Positions 1-9,588 are shown, counted from the stretch's first letter. The stretch is 64,000 bases of DNA from Natronococcus sp. A-GB1 (GCF_029688845.1 NZ_JARUKW010000010.1:1-64000), one strand, 5' to 3'. Numbers and translations are program-made. Notes: generated from the sequence alone by a model not told the origin.

Positions 1-40
1 AACCGTGTATGATCAACCCCATCCCGACGCTGTCTTGCGT

Positions 41-403
41 TCAACAAGGCACTTCAGTTGCAAACGCGGCAGCGAGCACCCGCGCTGACTCGGACAGATC
101 CGTCTCCTGAAGTGGCATAACCGTGACTGATGAGGATGCTGACCTCCCACAAACGGTCCCGATTCGCCGGAGACGAGCCAGGACGAACACGGCTAGAGCA
201 ACGAACATCGCCATTGCGGCACCGCCGCTTTCACGCATATCTGTGATCTCACGGGTTGGATAATGAACGTTCTCCCCGAGTACAGACAGCTGAAATAGCA
301 ATTTACGATCAGGTCCGATTTGCGTCTCTCCGAATGCCTCCTCGAGAACGCCAGTGTCCCTGTCGATCGTAAAGATGCGCGAGTCGCTCTCGTCTACGCC
401 CAC
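41..403 (-). CDS. possible small membrane protein or gene remnant
   Basis: The reading frame gives 120 residues from a GTG start and has one hydrophobic stretch (about residues 63-78, AAMAMFVALAVFVLARL). The sequence before it looks protein-like, with an acidic beginning and a balanced composition. The frame stays open upstream of the GTG for another 30 codons, to about position 493, without a better start. The true 5' end may therefore be lost and this could be the tail of a decayed gene. I do not recognise the family. It lies downstream of, and on the same strand as, the E1-like gene. It could also be chance coding in GC-rich DNA. Confidence 0.3.
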   Translation of the reverse strand: MGVDESDSRIFTIDRDTGVLEEAFGETQIGPDRKLLFQLSVLGENVHYPTREITDMRESGGAAMAMFVALAVFVLARLRRIGTVCGRSASSSVTVMPLQETDLSESARVLAAAFATEVPC

Positions 404-590
404 GAGTACGAACGTCGAGTCCGTTTCCAGTCGGGATCGGAGTTTCCGGCCAGCGACCGTTGTCAGAGCTAAAATGCGTATCGGACGTCCGTGTCAGTTC
501 TCGTCACACCTGGCCTCGACACGGAGTGCGTGAACGAACGCTCTCGAACCGTCGAAATGAGACGCCGATAATTCGTCTGGTGGTTGTGGT

Positions 591-1409
591 TCACCGTGAC
601 TTTCCCTCGATTCGGCAGCAGCCGCTGTAATCGACGCCGTCGAGCGACTCGATTCCGTCGGGTCCACAGACGGGACACTCGGGGTCGCGCTCGAGCGGGG
701 TTCGGGTAACCGTCGCGTCTGTCGCGTCGTACCGTAGCAACTGATCGTCGAGTACCTCTCCGACGTCGAGGAGGTACTTGAGCACCTCCGTCGCCTGTAG
801 ACAGCCGATCGTGCCTGGAACCGTCGGGAAGATCCCCATTGGCTCGCCGGAGGGAGCTACGTCGGGGTCCGGCGCGGAAGGGAGTAAACACCGGTAACAG
901 GGGCCCCCGGGAAGGAACGCTATCATCTGCCCTTCGTATTTGTATACCGCTCCGTGGATAAACGGAACGTCGGCGAGTTGAGCGGCGTCGTTGACGAGGA
1001 ATCGAGCCGGGAAGTTATCCACTGCGTCGACGACGACGTCGTACCGCTCGAGAAGCGACTCGATGACATCCGTGTCTGCTCGAATCGGATGTTTCTCGAC
1101 CGTGACGTCGGGATTGAGCGCTTCGATAGCCTCGGCTGCGCTGTCGACTTTCGGGTCGCCGACGTCGTCGACGCCGTGGATGACCTGTCGCTGCAGGTTG
1201 GATCGTTTGACCGTTCCGTCGTCGATGATCCCGAGCGTGCCGATCCCCGAGGCCGCCAGGTACTGGAGCACCGGCGAACCCAGACCGCCGGCTCCGACGA
1301 CGAGAACGCGGGCCGTCAGTAGCGTCCGTTGTTCGGCTTCCCCGATCGAATCGATCAGAAGCTGTCTCGAATACCGGTCTCGTTGCGCCGAGTCGAGTGC
1401 ATCCGCCAT
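591..1409 (-). CDS. MoeB/ThiF/UbaA-family E1-like adenylyltransferase
   Basis: A protein of 272 residues with the E1-like Rossmann core. Members of this family adenylate the C-terminal Gly-Gly of ubiquitin-like sulfur carriers (MoaD, ThiS, SAMP) for molybdopterin, thiamine or tRNA thiolation and for sampylation. Visible features are the nucleotide-binding GAGGLG at residues 39-44, the conserved R/Q/N segment after it, the DAVDN stretch at 128-132, and two zinc knuckles, C171/C174 (CYRC) and C245/C248 (CPVC). The start was set at the ATG giving MADALDS because the long upstream extension of the frame is non-protein-like and runs into the divergent usp gene. The catalytic cysteine of the UBA4/UbaA type is expected about residue 188 but the local sequence there is APSGEPMG. 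It may therefore only adenylate, as MoeB does. Divergent from the tandem Usp gene. Confidence 0.85.
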   Translation of the reverse strand: MADALDSAQRDRYSRQLLIDSIGEAEQRTLLTARVLVVGAGGLGSPVLQYLAASGIGTLGIIDDGTVKRSNLQRQVIHGVDDVGDPKVDSAAEAIEALNPDVTVEKHPIRADTDVIESLLERYDVVVDAVDNFPARFLVNDAAQLADVPFIHGAVYKYEGQMIAFLPGGPCYRCLLPSAPDPDVAPSGEPMGIFPTVPGTIGCLQATEVLKYLLDVGEVLDDQLLRYDATDATVTRTPLERDPECPVCGPDGIESLDGVDYSGCCRIEGKSR

Positions 1410-1677
1410 ACAGTGATCTCGTGCCGAACCGCAAAGTATCGTGTTGTCCCGAGCGTTCGAAGCGGGGCTCTCGAGTTCGATGACGCAGTCGTCGTCGTCG
1501 TGGGAGTCCGGTCGGGACGGTTGGCAGCGAGCGTCTTCTTCGCCGGCGAACACGACGAGGGGCGACTCGCAGTAGTCGGCAAACGGCGTGAGCGACTTCC
1601 TTGGTAGGGTGAGTCGAAGCGCTTCACTCGAATCATATTTCCACAGAACCAAGACGATGGTTATCGTACGGGCAGCT

Positions 1678-2508
1678 ATGTACGACGATGTTCTGCTCGC
1701 AACCGACGGTAGCGAGGTCGCGAGCGACGCGGCAGCCGTCGGTATCTCGCTCGCACGAACTCTGAACGCGACGGTCCACGCCGTCTCGGTCGTCAAATCG
1801 AGCCGCGGCGACGGGACGAATCGTGAGCGACGCGAGGCCGACGCGGAGGCGGTCGCGAGCGAGGCCCGGAACGCTGGCTGTGCGGCCGAGACGGTCGTCC
1901 GGAACGGGCGACCGGCCACCGAGATCCGTCGATACGCCGAGGAGGCCGACGTCGATCTCATCGTCGTCGGTACACACGGCCGAACCGGGCTGAAGCAGGT
2001 CGTCCTCGGAAGCGTCGCGCTCGAGGTAATCCGGGACGCGCGACGGCCGGTGCTCTCGGTTAGCGCGACCGTCGCGCGCAACGGAGTGAAGGGTGGCATC
2101 GACGACGTGTGTCTCGCGACCGACGGCTGGTCGGGCACGGCGGCCGCGACGGAACACGCCCTCGACATCGCCGACGCCTGCGACGCGCAACTGCACGCGC
2201 TCTACGCCGTCGACGTTGCGTCGGGGGACGACGAAATCCGAGGCAGGTTCGAGGAACACGGTAAGGAGACGACGGCCGCCGTCGCCAACCGCGCCGGCGA
2301 CCGCGGGCTCGAGGCCACCCGATCCGTCGCCTCCGGAAGCGCACACGAGGTGATTCTCGAGTACACGGAGGCCGAGGACATCGACCTGTTGGTGATGGGA
2401 ACCGAGAGCAAGTCGAACCTCGAGCGACTCGTCGTCGGGAGCGTCTCCCAGCGCGTGGTACCCAACGCGAGCGTCCCCGTGCTGACGGTTCGAACGCTCG
2501 GGCCGTAA
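1678..2508 (+). CDS. tandem-domain universal stress protein
   Basis: This 276-residue protein is two Usp domains in a row (about 1-140 and 141-276). Usp proteins are soluble, often ATP-binding, stress-response factors. The first domain keeps the ATP motif G-x2-G-x9-G-S as GTHGRTGLKQVVLGS. The second has GTESKSNLERLVVGS, in which the second glycine is serine, so ATP binding by that half is doubtful. The start at the ATG giving MYDDVLLATDGS matches the usual Usp N-terminus. An earlier in-frame ATG at 1657 would add seven residues and is less typical. It is divergent from the E1-like gene and faces a decayed usp relative on the opposite strand. Confidence 0.9.
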   Translation: MYDDVLLATDGSEVASDAAAVGISLARTLNATVHAVSVVKSSRGDGTNRERREADAEAVASEARNAGCAAETVVRNGRPATEIRRYAEEADVDLIVVGTHGRTGLKQVVLGSVALEVIRDARRPVLSVSATVARNGVKGGIDDVCLATDGWSGTAAATEHALDIADACDAQLHALYAVDVASGDDEIRGRFEEHGKETTAAVANRAGDRGLEATRSVASGSAHEVILEYTEAEDIDLLVMGTESKSNLERLVVGSVSQRVVPNASVPVLTVRTLGP

Positions 2509-2514
2509 CGTCGG

Positions 2515-2942
2515 CGGTCCGGACTGCCGAACGATGAACACGTCGTAGGCGTCTTCGTCGGCGATGTGAACGCCGACGCCGGTCATCGGCGTCACGACGC
2601 GTCCGACGTTACCGCTCCCGAGGAAGACGACGCTCGGATCGTACGACCTGGTTAGTCGCTCAATCTGCTCTGCGATCTGTGCTTCCGGGGGAACTCCCGG
2701 ATCCATTCGTGCTCGAACGATGTGTCCGGTGTGAGCGTCTGCACCTGGTCGCGAAGGGACCGGACGATGGCTTTGAGGACGAACGAGTCGGCTTCGCCGA
2801 TCCTACCCTTTATTTGCGCGTAACGTTTTGGGGACGACGGTGACGGCCGTTACGTCCTCGTTGAGCGCGCGACCGTACTCGACTGCCCGACAAGCGCGGC
2901 ATCTGCCAGTCCGGATCCATCAAACGGAACGACGAACGTCAT
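2515..2942 (-). pseudogene. decayed universal stress protein gene
   Basis: Reading the minus strand from the ATG at 2942 gives MTFVVPFDGSGLADAALV, a typical haloarchaeal Usp beginning. The frame then shifts to AVEYGRALNEDVTAVTVVPK, then to GRIGEADSFVLKAIVRSL, and finally to a fragment around VVFLGSGNVGRVV and GVHIADEDAYDVFIVRQ, which matches the C-terminal half of the same family. At least two or three frameshifts are needed to join the pieces, and no stop is seen at the expected end. It is convergent with the intact tandem Usp gene. The order and content of the pieces make chance resemblance unlikely. Confidence 0.75.
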
Positions 2943-3334
2943 GGAATCACCTTTTTCATCTCGGAAAACAGTAGTATAGGGGCCTTCTCGAGGCGGACGA
3001 TTTCGACTTGTCGCGGTGAATACGCTCGCTACCCGTCTCGTCTTGGACTGTTAAGCGAACAATAAGCTTTTATAATGATACTCGTACCGCTTCGACGGAA
3101 AAATGAGGGACTCAAAACAGGTTCATTCTATACCGTTTCGTTCACCACTTGTTCGCTGAGTGAATAGTATGGATGAGACGGATCCCGGACCGATCGACCG
3201 GTCAACTAACGAGTACAGATACTTATTCGAGGTCGCTTCGAACGACCGTACATCGCTACCTCGAACTGAACCGAACGGGTAGCTCCGTTTACACGAACAC
3301 CCGGTGGCTATTTGCTCAAACGCGAGGTACGGGA
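2943..3334. other. intergenic stretch without a gene
   Basis: About 390 bases with no convincing coding sequence. It holds an AT-rich block near 3060-3080 (CTTTTATAATG) that could be a TATA box. Just before the decayed usp gene is a segment, GAACACCCGGTGGCTATTTG at about 3294-3313, that resembles the DNA in front of the intact paralogue near 60750-60770. The two upstream regions are therefore probably copies. Confidence 0.4.
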
Positions 3335-3809
3335 GACATAACGCGGACCGTCCTCGTTCCGACGGAAGGATCACCGCTCTCGATGAAGGCACTCGAGACG
3401 GCGCTGACCGACTACCCGGACGCCGACGTCGTCGTCTGTCACGTCCATGGACCCGATCGGCTCGGGTTTCGGTCTCATCGACGTCATGCGGCCGACGTTC
3501 GACGACGGCTCCCCTCCGGGATCAGTTCCGCCGGAGTACTGGCGCGAGTGGCACGAGAAAGCGGAATCGAAGGCTCAGGCGACATTCGACGACGCGCTCG
3601 AAACCGCCGACGCGCACAACCGGAGCGTCGAGACCGTTCTCGAGTTTGGCGAACCCGACGTCCTGGTTCTCGGCGTACTCGAGAACCAGGACGTCGACCG
3701 GATCGTAATGGGCAGTCACTGTCGAACCGGCGCGGAGCGGTTCCTGTTGGGGAGCGTCGCGGAGACTGTCGTCAAACGGGCACCGGTTCCAGTGATGGTC
3801 ATCCGGTGA
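3335..3809 (+). pseudogene. universal stress protein pseudogene (lost start, frameshift, microinversion)
   Basis: A close relative of the intact usp at 60792-61262. The start codon position reads ATA instead of ATG (GACATAACGCGGACC against CGTATGACTCGGACC). The N-terminal piece TRTVLVPTEGSPLSMKALET runs to CHV, where one extra C (CACGTCCATGG against CACGTCATGG, near 3449) shifts the frame. The rest continues as MDPIGSGFGLIDVM through MGSHCRTGAERFLLGS to the end. Inside the second part the residues GVL replace the expected EYA, because a short segment between inverted repeats is flipped. Otherwise it is well conserved, so decay is recent. Confidence 0.88.
3656..3696. repeat. 17-bp perfect inverted repeat with flipped 7-bp loop
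   Basis: Two perfect 17-base arms (3656-3672 and 3680-3696) flank a 7-base centre, GCGTACT. On the plus strand the decayed usp reads VLVLGVLENQD here. If the centre is inverted it reads VLVLEYAENQD, which matches VILEYAEGHD of the intact paralogue. The sequence therefore appears to have undergone a palindrome-mediated microinversion. Confidence 0.8.
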
Positions 3810-3829
3810 CACGACGGTTCAGTATCGCC

Positions 3830-4216
3830 GTCGCGGCTTCTCTTTCACGTCGAACTCGAGGACCTGTTCGTGGATCGACGGTCTATCTTCGTCGCCGGGG
3901 TGCCAAGCTGGTTCCCTCGCGGTCGAGGAATCGTTCTGGCGTTTACGTCCAACAACAGGGCCTACGACTACCTCGGATCGAAAGCCCCGAAGTAGCCTCA
4001 GAGCCACGGCACGTACGTCATCTTCTGGATCGTGGCCGTCCATGGCTACGACCGGGCGTACCTCCGTCCGTACGAGAAGATAGGGTTCCCCTCGGACGAT
4101 CCGTACCACCTGCTCTATCTCCGATGATCGTCGTGGTGGTCCTTCTCCACGTGGTCGCGTTCACCACAGTCGTCTCCGAGTATCGGAAAACCGGCGAGTA
4201 TCCGCCCGGGCTTTGA
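3830..4216 (+). pseudogene. decayed ferric-reductase-like membrane protein gene
   Basis: The tail of a multi-pass membrane protein homologous to the gene at 63221-63870. From about 3930 the pieces LAFTSNNRAYDYL, SHGTYVIFWIVAVHGYDRA and LHVVAFTTVVSEYRKTGEYP line up one after another, but in different frames. The first half of the family is missing or unrecognisable. Both copies have lesions in the shared segment near FPSDDP, at different places. It sits directly after the decayed usp, as in the other copy of this pair, and convergent with the P-type ATPase. Confidence 0.75.
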
Positions 4217-4304
4217 TCCCCTTCCACGGATTTCGTGCTCGAAGTGAGCGGCACGTCGCTCGAAAAAGGCGTTCGAGAAGCGACCGACCGGCAAAGACCA
4301 GCGG

Positions 4305-7037
4305 TCAGTACCGGTCGAAGTGCCGATCCTGAAGCGCGACGAAGCCGGCCATCAGGATCGAGAAGACCGCGACGACGAGGCCGATCTGGAGCCAGTGGCC
4401 AAGCGCCAGCGGCGTGACGCCGAAGAGGATACTCAGCGGCGTATAGAGCACGAGCAACTGGAGCGTCAAGGTTATCGCGATCGCGAGCACCAGCCACCGG
4501 TTGTTCGAGAACAACCCAAGGCCGTATCGTGTCCTGATCGCCCCGATACGGGCGATCGCCATGAACACGAAGGCGGTGAACACCATCGTCTGGGCCAACA
4601 CCAGATCGCCAACGACCTGGTTATAATAGTAAAACAGCGGCAGTAACGTGGCCGTGATCAGGATAGCGATCCCACCGATCGATGACATGATCCGTTCGGT
4701 GATAACGCCCTCACCTGGGGGCCGCGGCGGCCGCTCCATGACGTCGTCGGCTTCGGGATCGACGCCCAGCGTCAACGCGGGGATACCGTCCGTGACCACG
4801 TTGATCCACAGGAACATGATCGGCGTCATCACCAGCCCCGCACCGGACATGATCCCGGAGAACAACAGCAGGACGTGTGCGCCGTTGGCCGAGAGGAAGT
4901 AGTTGACGAACTTGCGGACGTTGTCGAAGATCCGCCGTCCTTGGCGAACGGCGTCACGGATCGTCGCGAAATTATCGTCGAGCAGGACGATGTCCGAGGC
5001 CTGCTCGGTGACGTCTGTCCCGCGAATTCCCATTGCGACGCCCACGTCGGCGTTCTTGATCGCCGGTGCGTCGTTGACACCGTCGCCGGTCATCGCTACT
5101 GTGTGGCCCTTCTCCTGGAGCATCTTGAGGATCCGTGTCTTGTGTTCCGGCGACGTTCGTGCGAAGACGTCGACCTCCTCGACGACGTCGGCGAGTTCCT
5201 CGTCGCTCATCTCCTCGAGCTCGAGGCCGGTCACCACCCGGGCCGACTCGAGGCCGATCTCGCGGCCGACCGCTCGTGCGGTGGTCGCGTTGTCACCCGT
5301 AATCATGACCACGTCGATTCCCGCGTTCAGACAGCCCTTGAGCGCGCCCGCCACCTCAGGCCGGGGTGGATCGAGCATCCCCTGGAGACCGAGAAAGACC
5401 AGACCCTGTTCGTCGTCTTCGCTCACCGTCTCGGGTGCGTCTGGCCGGAACGCAAAGCCCATCACGCGCAGGGCGTCCTCGGCGAACGACTCGTTGCGAC
5501 GCTCGAGTTCCGCCCGTCGCTCCTCGGTGAGTTCGACGAACTCGCCGTCGACGTACTCGCGGGTGCACCGCTCGAGGACGACCTCGGGCGCGCCTTTCGT
5601 GTAGGCGACGTGGTCGCCGTCGGGCGTCTCGTGGAGGGTGGTCATTCGCTTGCGATCCGAGGTGAACTCAACCTCGCCGACGCGGGGGTAGCGCTCGCGG
5701 ATCTCTTCGTGGTCGAAGCCAGCCTTCCGGGCGGCGACGAACAGTGAGATCTCGGTTGGATCACCGAGATACGCCAGTTCGCCGTCTCCGGACGCCGACT
5801 CGTCGTCGCGGTCTTCACGCCGGCCGAGTTCGACGTTGTTACACAGCATGCCACAGCGAAGCAGTTCGCCGACGCGCTCGGCGTCGACTGGTTCATCGTC
5901 GTGGCGAATCTCCCCGTCGGTGTCGTAGCCGGTGCCGGTGACCTCGTAGATCTCGCGGTTCGCTGCCAGTCGAGTAACCGTCATCTCCTCTTCGGTCAGC
6001 GTCCCAGTCTTGTCGGTACAGATGACGTCGACGGAACCGAGCGCCTCGACGATCGGGAGCCGACGGACGAGCGCGTTCTGGTCGGCCATCCGTCGGGCGC
6101 CGAGGGCGAGCGAGAGGGTGACGACGGCCGGAAGTCCTTCGGGAACGGCGGAGACGGCGACGGCGACCGCGGTCATGAACACCTGGACCGGCTCGGTGTC
6201 GCCGATCACCAGTTCCGTGATGCCGATCACCGTCACGATGCCGATGACGGCTGCGGCGATGATCTTGCCGAGTCGGTCGAGTTCGGCCTGAAACGGCGTA
6301 TCGCGTTCTTCGGCCTCTTCGATTGCGGTCGCGATCTGGCCGATCTCCGTCTCTGAGCCGGTTTCGACGACGACGGCGATTCCCGAGCCACGCTCGACGA
6401 CGGTGTCCTTGTGGAGGACGTTCTCGCGCTCGGCGATCGTGACGTCTTCGGAGATCGTCTCCGGCGTCTTTGCGACACTGACGCTCTCGCCCGTGAGCGC
6501 CGACTCGTCGACCCGGAGGTTCGACGACTCGATCACCCGTGCGTCGGCGGGGACGACATCGCCGGATTCGACGAAAACGATATCGCCCGGAACGACGCGA
6601 GTGGCGTCGATCTCGGTCTTTTCGCCGTCGCGTCTGGCCATCGCGTACGTCGTCGACATCTCCTCGAGCGCCTGAATGCTCTGTTCGGCGCGGTAGTCCT
6701 GGACGAACCCGAACAGGGTGATCAACACCACGATGCCGGCGATGACGCCCGCGTCGATCAGCTCGCCGATCCCCGCCATCACGGCCGCGGCGACGATCAA
6801 CACCCAGATCAATACCGAGGTATACTGCTCGAGGAAGATCCGAAGCGCCGATGCACCGGCTTCGGTTTCGACCTCGTTCGGGCCGTATCGGTCGAGACGG
6901 TCGGCAGCCTCTTCAGAATCGAGGCCCGCTTCGGAGGTCTCGAGTTCCTCGTAGGTCTCCTCGAGCGAATGCGCGTGCCACTCGACCGCGGGTTCGATCT
7001 CCGGGTGTGCGCGTTCGCTGTATTGGGTCTCTGCCAC
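4305..7037 (-). CDS. P-type cation-transporting ATPase (PacL-like, type II)
   Basis: This 910-residue membrane pump couples ATP hydrolysis to cation movement across the cytoplasmic membrane. The P2 layout is complete: N-terminal cation-ATPase domain (about 15-70), first membrane pairs, actuator motif TGES at 182-185, membrane motif PEGLP at 299-303, phosphorylation site DKTGTLT with Asp342, nucleotide-binding domain, hinge [12 protein letters not shown], and a C-terminal block of about six helices. The overall type (Ca2+/Na+-like rather than heavy-metal) is supported by the PEGL motif and the lack of CPC. The ion cannot be fixed from sequence alone. It is convergent with the decayed membrane gene and about 180 bases from the next gene, with no obvious partner. 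Confidence 0.95.
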   Translation of the reverse strand: MAETQYSERAHPEIEPAVEWHAHSLEETYEELETSEAGLDSEEAADRLDRYGPNEVETEAGASALRIFLEQYTSVLIWVLIVAAAVMAGIGELIDAGVIAGIVVLITLFGFVQDYRAEQSIQALEEMSTTYAMARRDGEKTEIDATRVVPGDIVFVESGDVVPADARVIESSNLRVDESALTGESVSVAKTPETISEDVTIAERENVLHKDTVVERGSGIAVVVETGSETEIGQIATAIEEAEERDTPFQAELDRLGKIIAAAVIGIVTVIGITELVIGDTEPVQVFMTAVAVAVSAVPEGLPAVVTLSLALGARRMADQNALVRRLPIVEALGSVDVICTDKTGTLTEEEMTVTRLAANREIYEVTGTGYDTDGEIRHDDEPVDAERVGELLRCGMLCNNVELGRREDRDDESASGDGELAYLGDPTEISLFVAARKAGFDHEEIRERYPRVGEVEFTSDRKRMTTLHETPDGDHVAYTKGAPEVVLERCTREYVDGEFVELTEERRAELERRNESFAEDALRVMGFAFRPDAPETVSEDDEQGLVFLGLQGMLDPPRPEVAGALKGCLNAGIDVVMITGDNATTARAVGREIGLESARVVTGLELEEMSDEELADVVEEVDVFARTSPEHKTRILKMLQEKGHTVAMTGDGVNDAPAIKNADVGVAMGIRGTDVTEQASDIVLLDDNFATIRDAVRQGRRIFDNVRKFVNYFLSANGAHVLLLFSGIMSGAGLVMTPIMFLWINVVTDGIPALTLGVDPEADDVMERPPRPPGEGVITERIMSSIGGIAILITATLLPLFYYYNQVVGDLVLAQTMVFTAFVFMAIARIGAIRTRYGLGLFSNNRWLVLAIAITLTLQLLVLYTPLSILFGVTPLALGHWLQIGLVVAVFSILMAGFVALQDRHFDRY

Positions 7038-7218
7038 GAATGGGGTGTCGTCGGCGTCGTAAATAATATTCAGTTTAGCGGCTCATTTGACGACCGGGTA
7101 CGTCGGTGCCCGCTCGTCGATCCGGCCTCGTCGAGAGTCGTCGATCCGACCACCGGTTTCCGACCGGCCGCCACCACAGTCGAATGGCTGTCACCGGTCA
7201 GTGCGGTCGCCCGATCGT

Positions 7219-7596
7219 TCAGGTTGACGGGGTGAACGTGACGAGCCAGTGACCGTCACCGTCGGATTCGGCATCAAGGAGTACGTCGTCGCCGCGTTCG
7301 ACCTCGTCGGCGCCGCGGAGCTGCCCCGTGAGTCGGACGCCCTCCTCGAACGTCGCGACGACGATCGTGTACGGCGTCTCGTCGGCGTACCGCGGTGTCG
7401 AACTGTAGATCGTCGTCGCCGCGGTTACGGTCGCCGTCTCCGAGAGGGAACGTTCCTCGAGTGCCCGACTCGAGCACTCCGGACAGACCGTCCGCGGCGG
7501 TAGAGCGGCCTGCCCACACTCCTCACAGGCGAGGTAGATCGGGTCGCCGTCGTCGATGCGCTCGGCGAAGTCGATGAACCACCGCTGCATACTCAC
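7219..7596 (-). CDS. DUF35-type zinc ribbon/OB-fold acyl-CoA-associated protein
   Basis: A 125-residue protein with a rubredoxin-like zinc ribbon, CEEC at 24-27 and CPEC at 38-41, followed by an OB-fold. This is the layout of DUF35 proteins (ChsH2-like), which pair with thiolases or hydratases and may channel acyl-CoA. It overlaps the upstream thiolase: the GTG start shares bases with the thiolase stop codon (GTGA), which suggests translational coupling. An in-frame ATG two codons later (7590) is an alternative start. The thiolase plus DUF35 arrangement is common in haloarchaea and supports a complex of the two. Confidence 0.9.
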   Translation of the reverse strand: MSMQRWFIDFAERIDDGDPIYLACEECGQAALPPRTVCPECSSRALEERSLSETATVTAATTIYSSTPRYADETPYTIVVATFEEGVRLTGQLRGADEVERGDDVLLDAESDGDGHWLVTFTPST

Positions 7597-8756
7597 TCAC
7601 CCCCCGCCCGCAGGACGTTGACGACACAACTCGCCCCGCTACCGCCGACCGTGTGCGTGAGTCCGATCGTCGAGTCGTCGACCTGGTTTGGGTGGCGCCC
7701 CTCGAGCTGTTTCGTGATCTCGACGAGCTGGGCGACGCCGGTCGCGCCAACCGGGTGGCCCTTCGCCAACAGTCCGCCGGAGGTGTTAACCGGAATCCGG
7801 CCGTTGACGGCCGTTTCACCCTCGACCGCGCCGCGGACACCCTCGCCGCGCTCGAAGAAGCCGAGCGACTCGACTGCGAGGACCTCCGCGATCGTGAAGC
7901 AGTCGTGGAGTTCGACGACGTCGACATCCTCGGGCGCGATCCCGGCGCTGTCGTAGGCCTGGTCGGCTGCTCGCTCAGCGGCCCGGGTCCGCGCGAGATC
8001 GGGACGGTCCTGGAGCGCCAGCGAGTCGGTCGACTGGCCGCTGCCTTCGAACGACACCTCGGTCTCGATGCCGTGTTCCTCGGTGAAGGAGTTGCTGACA
8101 AGGACGGCCGCGCTCGCGCCGTCAGTGATCGGACAGCAGTCGCCCAAGTTCAGCGGGGTCGCGACCGGCGGCGAGTCGAGCACGCGCTCGACGGAGGTTT
8201 CCTCCTGGCGCTGAGCCAAGGGGTTCGTGACGCCGTTCTCGTAGTTCTTGACCGCGACTTCCGCGAGATCCTCCTGGCTGACGTCGAATTCGTCCAGATA
8301 GACCTGAGCCATCAGCGCGTAGATGCCGGGGAACGTGAGGCCGGCCTTGTTCTCGTACTCGTTGTCCGCGGCGTTTGCCAATGCGTCCGTAACCTCCTGG
8401 ATACCGGCCGCGTACATCCTCTCGACGCCGCCGACGAGCGCGACGTCGGCGTCGCCGGCCATGATTGCCTGCGCGCCCGACCTGGCGGCCGAACTCGCGG
8501 AAGCACAGGCGCTCTCGGTCCGCATGGAGGCCGCCTGGCGCGCTCCGAGGTAGTCAGCTGCCATCGCCCCGACGTGGGCCTGGTCGTCGATGAGGTCGCC
8601 GATGAAGTTGCCGGCGTACAGTTCATCGACGTCGCCTGGCGTCAGCGAGGCGTCAGCGAGCGCCTCGAGCGCGGCGTCGGTGAACAGTTCACGGGTCGAC
8701 GAGTCGGGATGCTCGCCGAACTCGGTGCTGGCCACGCCAGCGATCTGGACAGTCAT
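7593..8756 (-). CDS. thiolase-family acetyl-CoA acyltransferase (SCP-x type)
   Basis: A 387-residue thiolase that would cleave or form beta-ketoacyl-CoA using CoA. The nucleophile is Cys84 in ESACASASSA. The later motifs are VELHDCFTIAE, GGLLAKGHPVGATG with the catalytic His, and GGSGASCVV. The HDCF form is typical of SCP2/SCP-x type thiolases that work with a DUF35 partner, which lies directly downstream here. A TATA-like box sits about 25-34 bases before the ATG. The substrate is unknown. A short copy of its N-terminus survives about 1.6 kb away at 10366-10449. Confidence 0.93.
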   Translation of the reverse strand: MTVQIAGVASTEFGEHPDSSTRELFTDAALEALADASLTPGDVDELYAGNFIGDLIDDQAHVGAMAADYLGARQAASMRTESACASASSAARSGAQAIMAGDADVALVGGVERMYAAGIQEVTDALANAADNEYENKAGLTFPGIYALMAQVYLDEFDVSQEDLAEVAVKNYENGVTNPLAQRQEETSVERVLDSPPVATPLNLGDCCPITDGASAAVLVSNSFTEEHGIETEVSFEGSGQSTDSLALQDRPDLARTRAAERAADQAYDSAGIAPEDVDVVELHDCFTIAEVLAVESLGFFERGEGVRGAVEGETAVNGRIPVNTSGGLLAKGHPVGATGVAQLVEITKQLEGRHPNQVDDSTIGLTHTVGGSGASCVVNVLRAGGE

Positions 8757-8780
8757 GCGCCGGCCGCTACCACGATCCGA

Positions 8781-8836
8781 CTCTTAATACCCCCAGAAAC
8801 CAGTTACCCGTCCGACAGACACGAACCCATTTATCC
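8781..8836. promoter_or_regulatory. divergent promoters between thiolase and SDR genes
   Basis: On the minus strand GTATTAAGAG (8790-8781) lies 25-34 bases before the thiolase ATG. On the plus strand CCATTTATCC (8827-8836) lies about 24-33 bases before the SDR ATG. Both positions fit archaeal TATA boxes for leaderless or short-leader transcripts. Confidence 0.55.
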
Positions 8837-8859
8837 GGCGTCGGTGTAGGGAGTGGGCG

Positions 8860-9588
8860 ATGCTCGACAATCAGATCGCGATCGTGACCGGCGGCGCCGT
8901 CGGTATCGGGAAAGCTATCGCCGCCCGATTCGTCGACGAGGGAGCGACCGTCGTTATCGCCGACGTCGACGAGGACAACGGCGAGTCGGCCGCCGAAGAG
9001 ATCGGTTGCCAGTTCAATCACTGCGACGTCACCGACTACGACCAGGTCGAGTCGCTGGTCGAGGAGACGGTCGAGGCCCACGGCGGCCTCGACGTCATGG
9101 TGAACAACGCCGGGGTCGCGAGCGTGACCTCCGTCGAGGAGATGGACCTCGAGGAGTGGAAGACTGTGGTTGAGACGAACCTCGACGGCGTGGTGCACGG
9201 CACGAAGGCCGCGCTGCCCCACCTCAAGGAGTCCGATGGCTGCATCATCAACCTCGGCTCGATCTACGGCTTGGTGGGTGGGAAAGGCGCAGCTTCCTAC
9301 TCGGCCGCGAAGGGGGGCGTCGTCAACTTCACCCAGCAGGTGGCGATCGACTACGCCAATCAGGGCGTCCGGGTCAACAGTATCTGTCCGGGCTTCGTCG
9401 AGACGCCGATGACCGAGGACTTGCTCGAGGACGAGCGCTTCTACAACTTTCTCGAACAGAAGACGCCGATGGACCGTCACGGCCAGCCCGAGGAGATCGC
9501 CCCGATGGCCGCGTTCCTGGCCTCCGATGAGGCATCCTACATCACGGGAGCCAACATCCCAGTCGACGGCGGGTGGACGGCTTTCTGA
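8860..9588 (+). CDS. short-chain dehydrogenase/reductase
   Basis: A 242-residue classical SDR, an NAD(P)-dependent oxidoreductase of alcohols or ketones. Visible features are the cofactor loop TGGAVGIG (10-17), an acidic residue after the second strand (ADVDEDN, suggesting NAD preference), NNAG (82-85), the catalytic triad Ser134, Tyr147 and Lys151 (YSAAK), and the PG turn in NSICPGFVETPM. It is divergent from the thiolase/DUF35 pair with adjoining promoters, so a shared role in acyl or hydroxyacyl metabolism (for example 3-hydroxyacyl-CoA oxidation) is plausible but not shown. Confidence 0.93.
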   Translation: MLDNQIAIVTGGAVGIGKAIAARFVDEGATVVIADVDEDNGESAAEEIGCQFNHCDVTDYDQVESLVEETVEAHGGLDVMVNNAGVASVTSVEEMDLEEWKTVVETNLDGVVHGTKAALPHLKESDGCIINLGSIYGLVGGKGAASYSAAKGGVVNFTQQVAIDYANQGVRVNSICPGFVETPMTEDLLEDERFYNFLEQKTPMDRHGQPEEIAPMAAFLASDEASYITGANIPVDGGWTAF

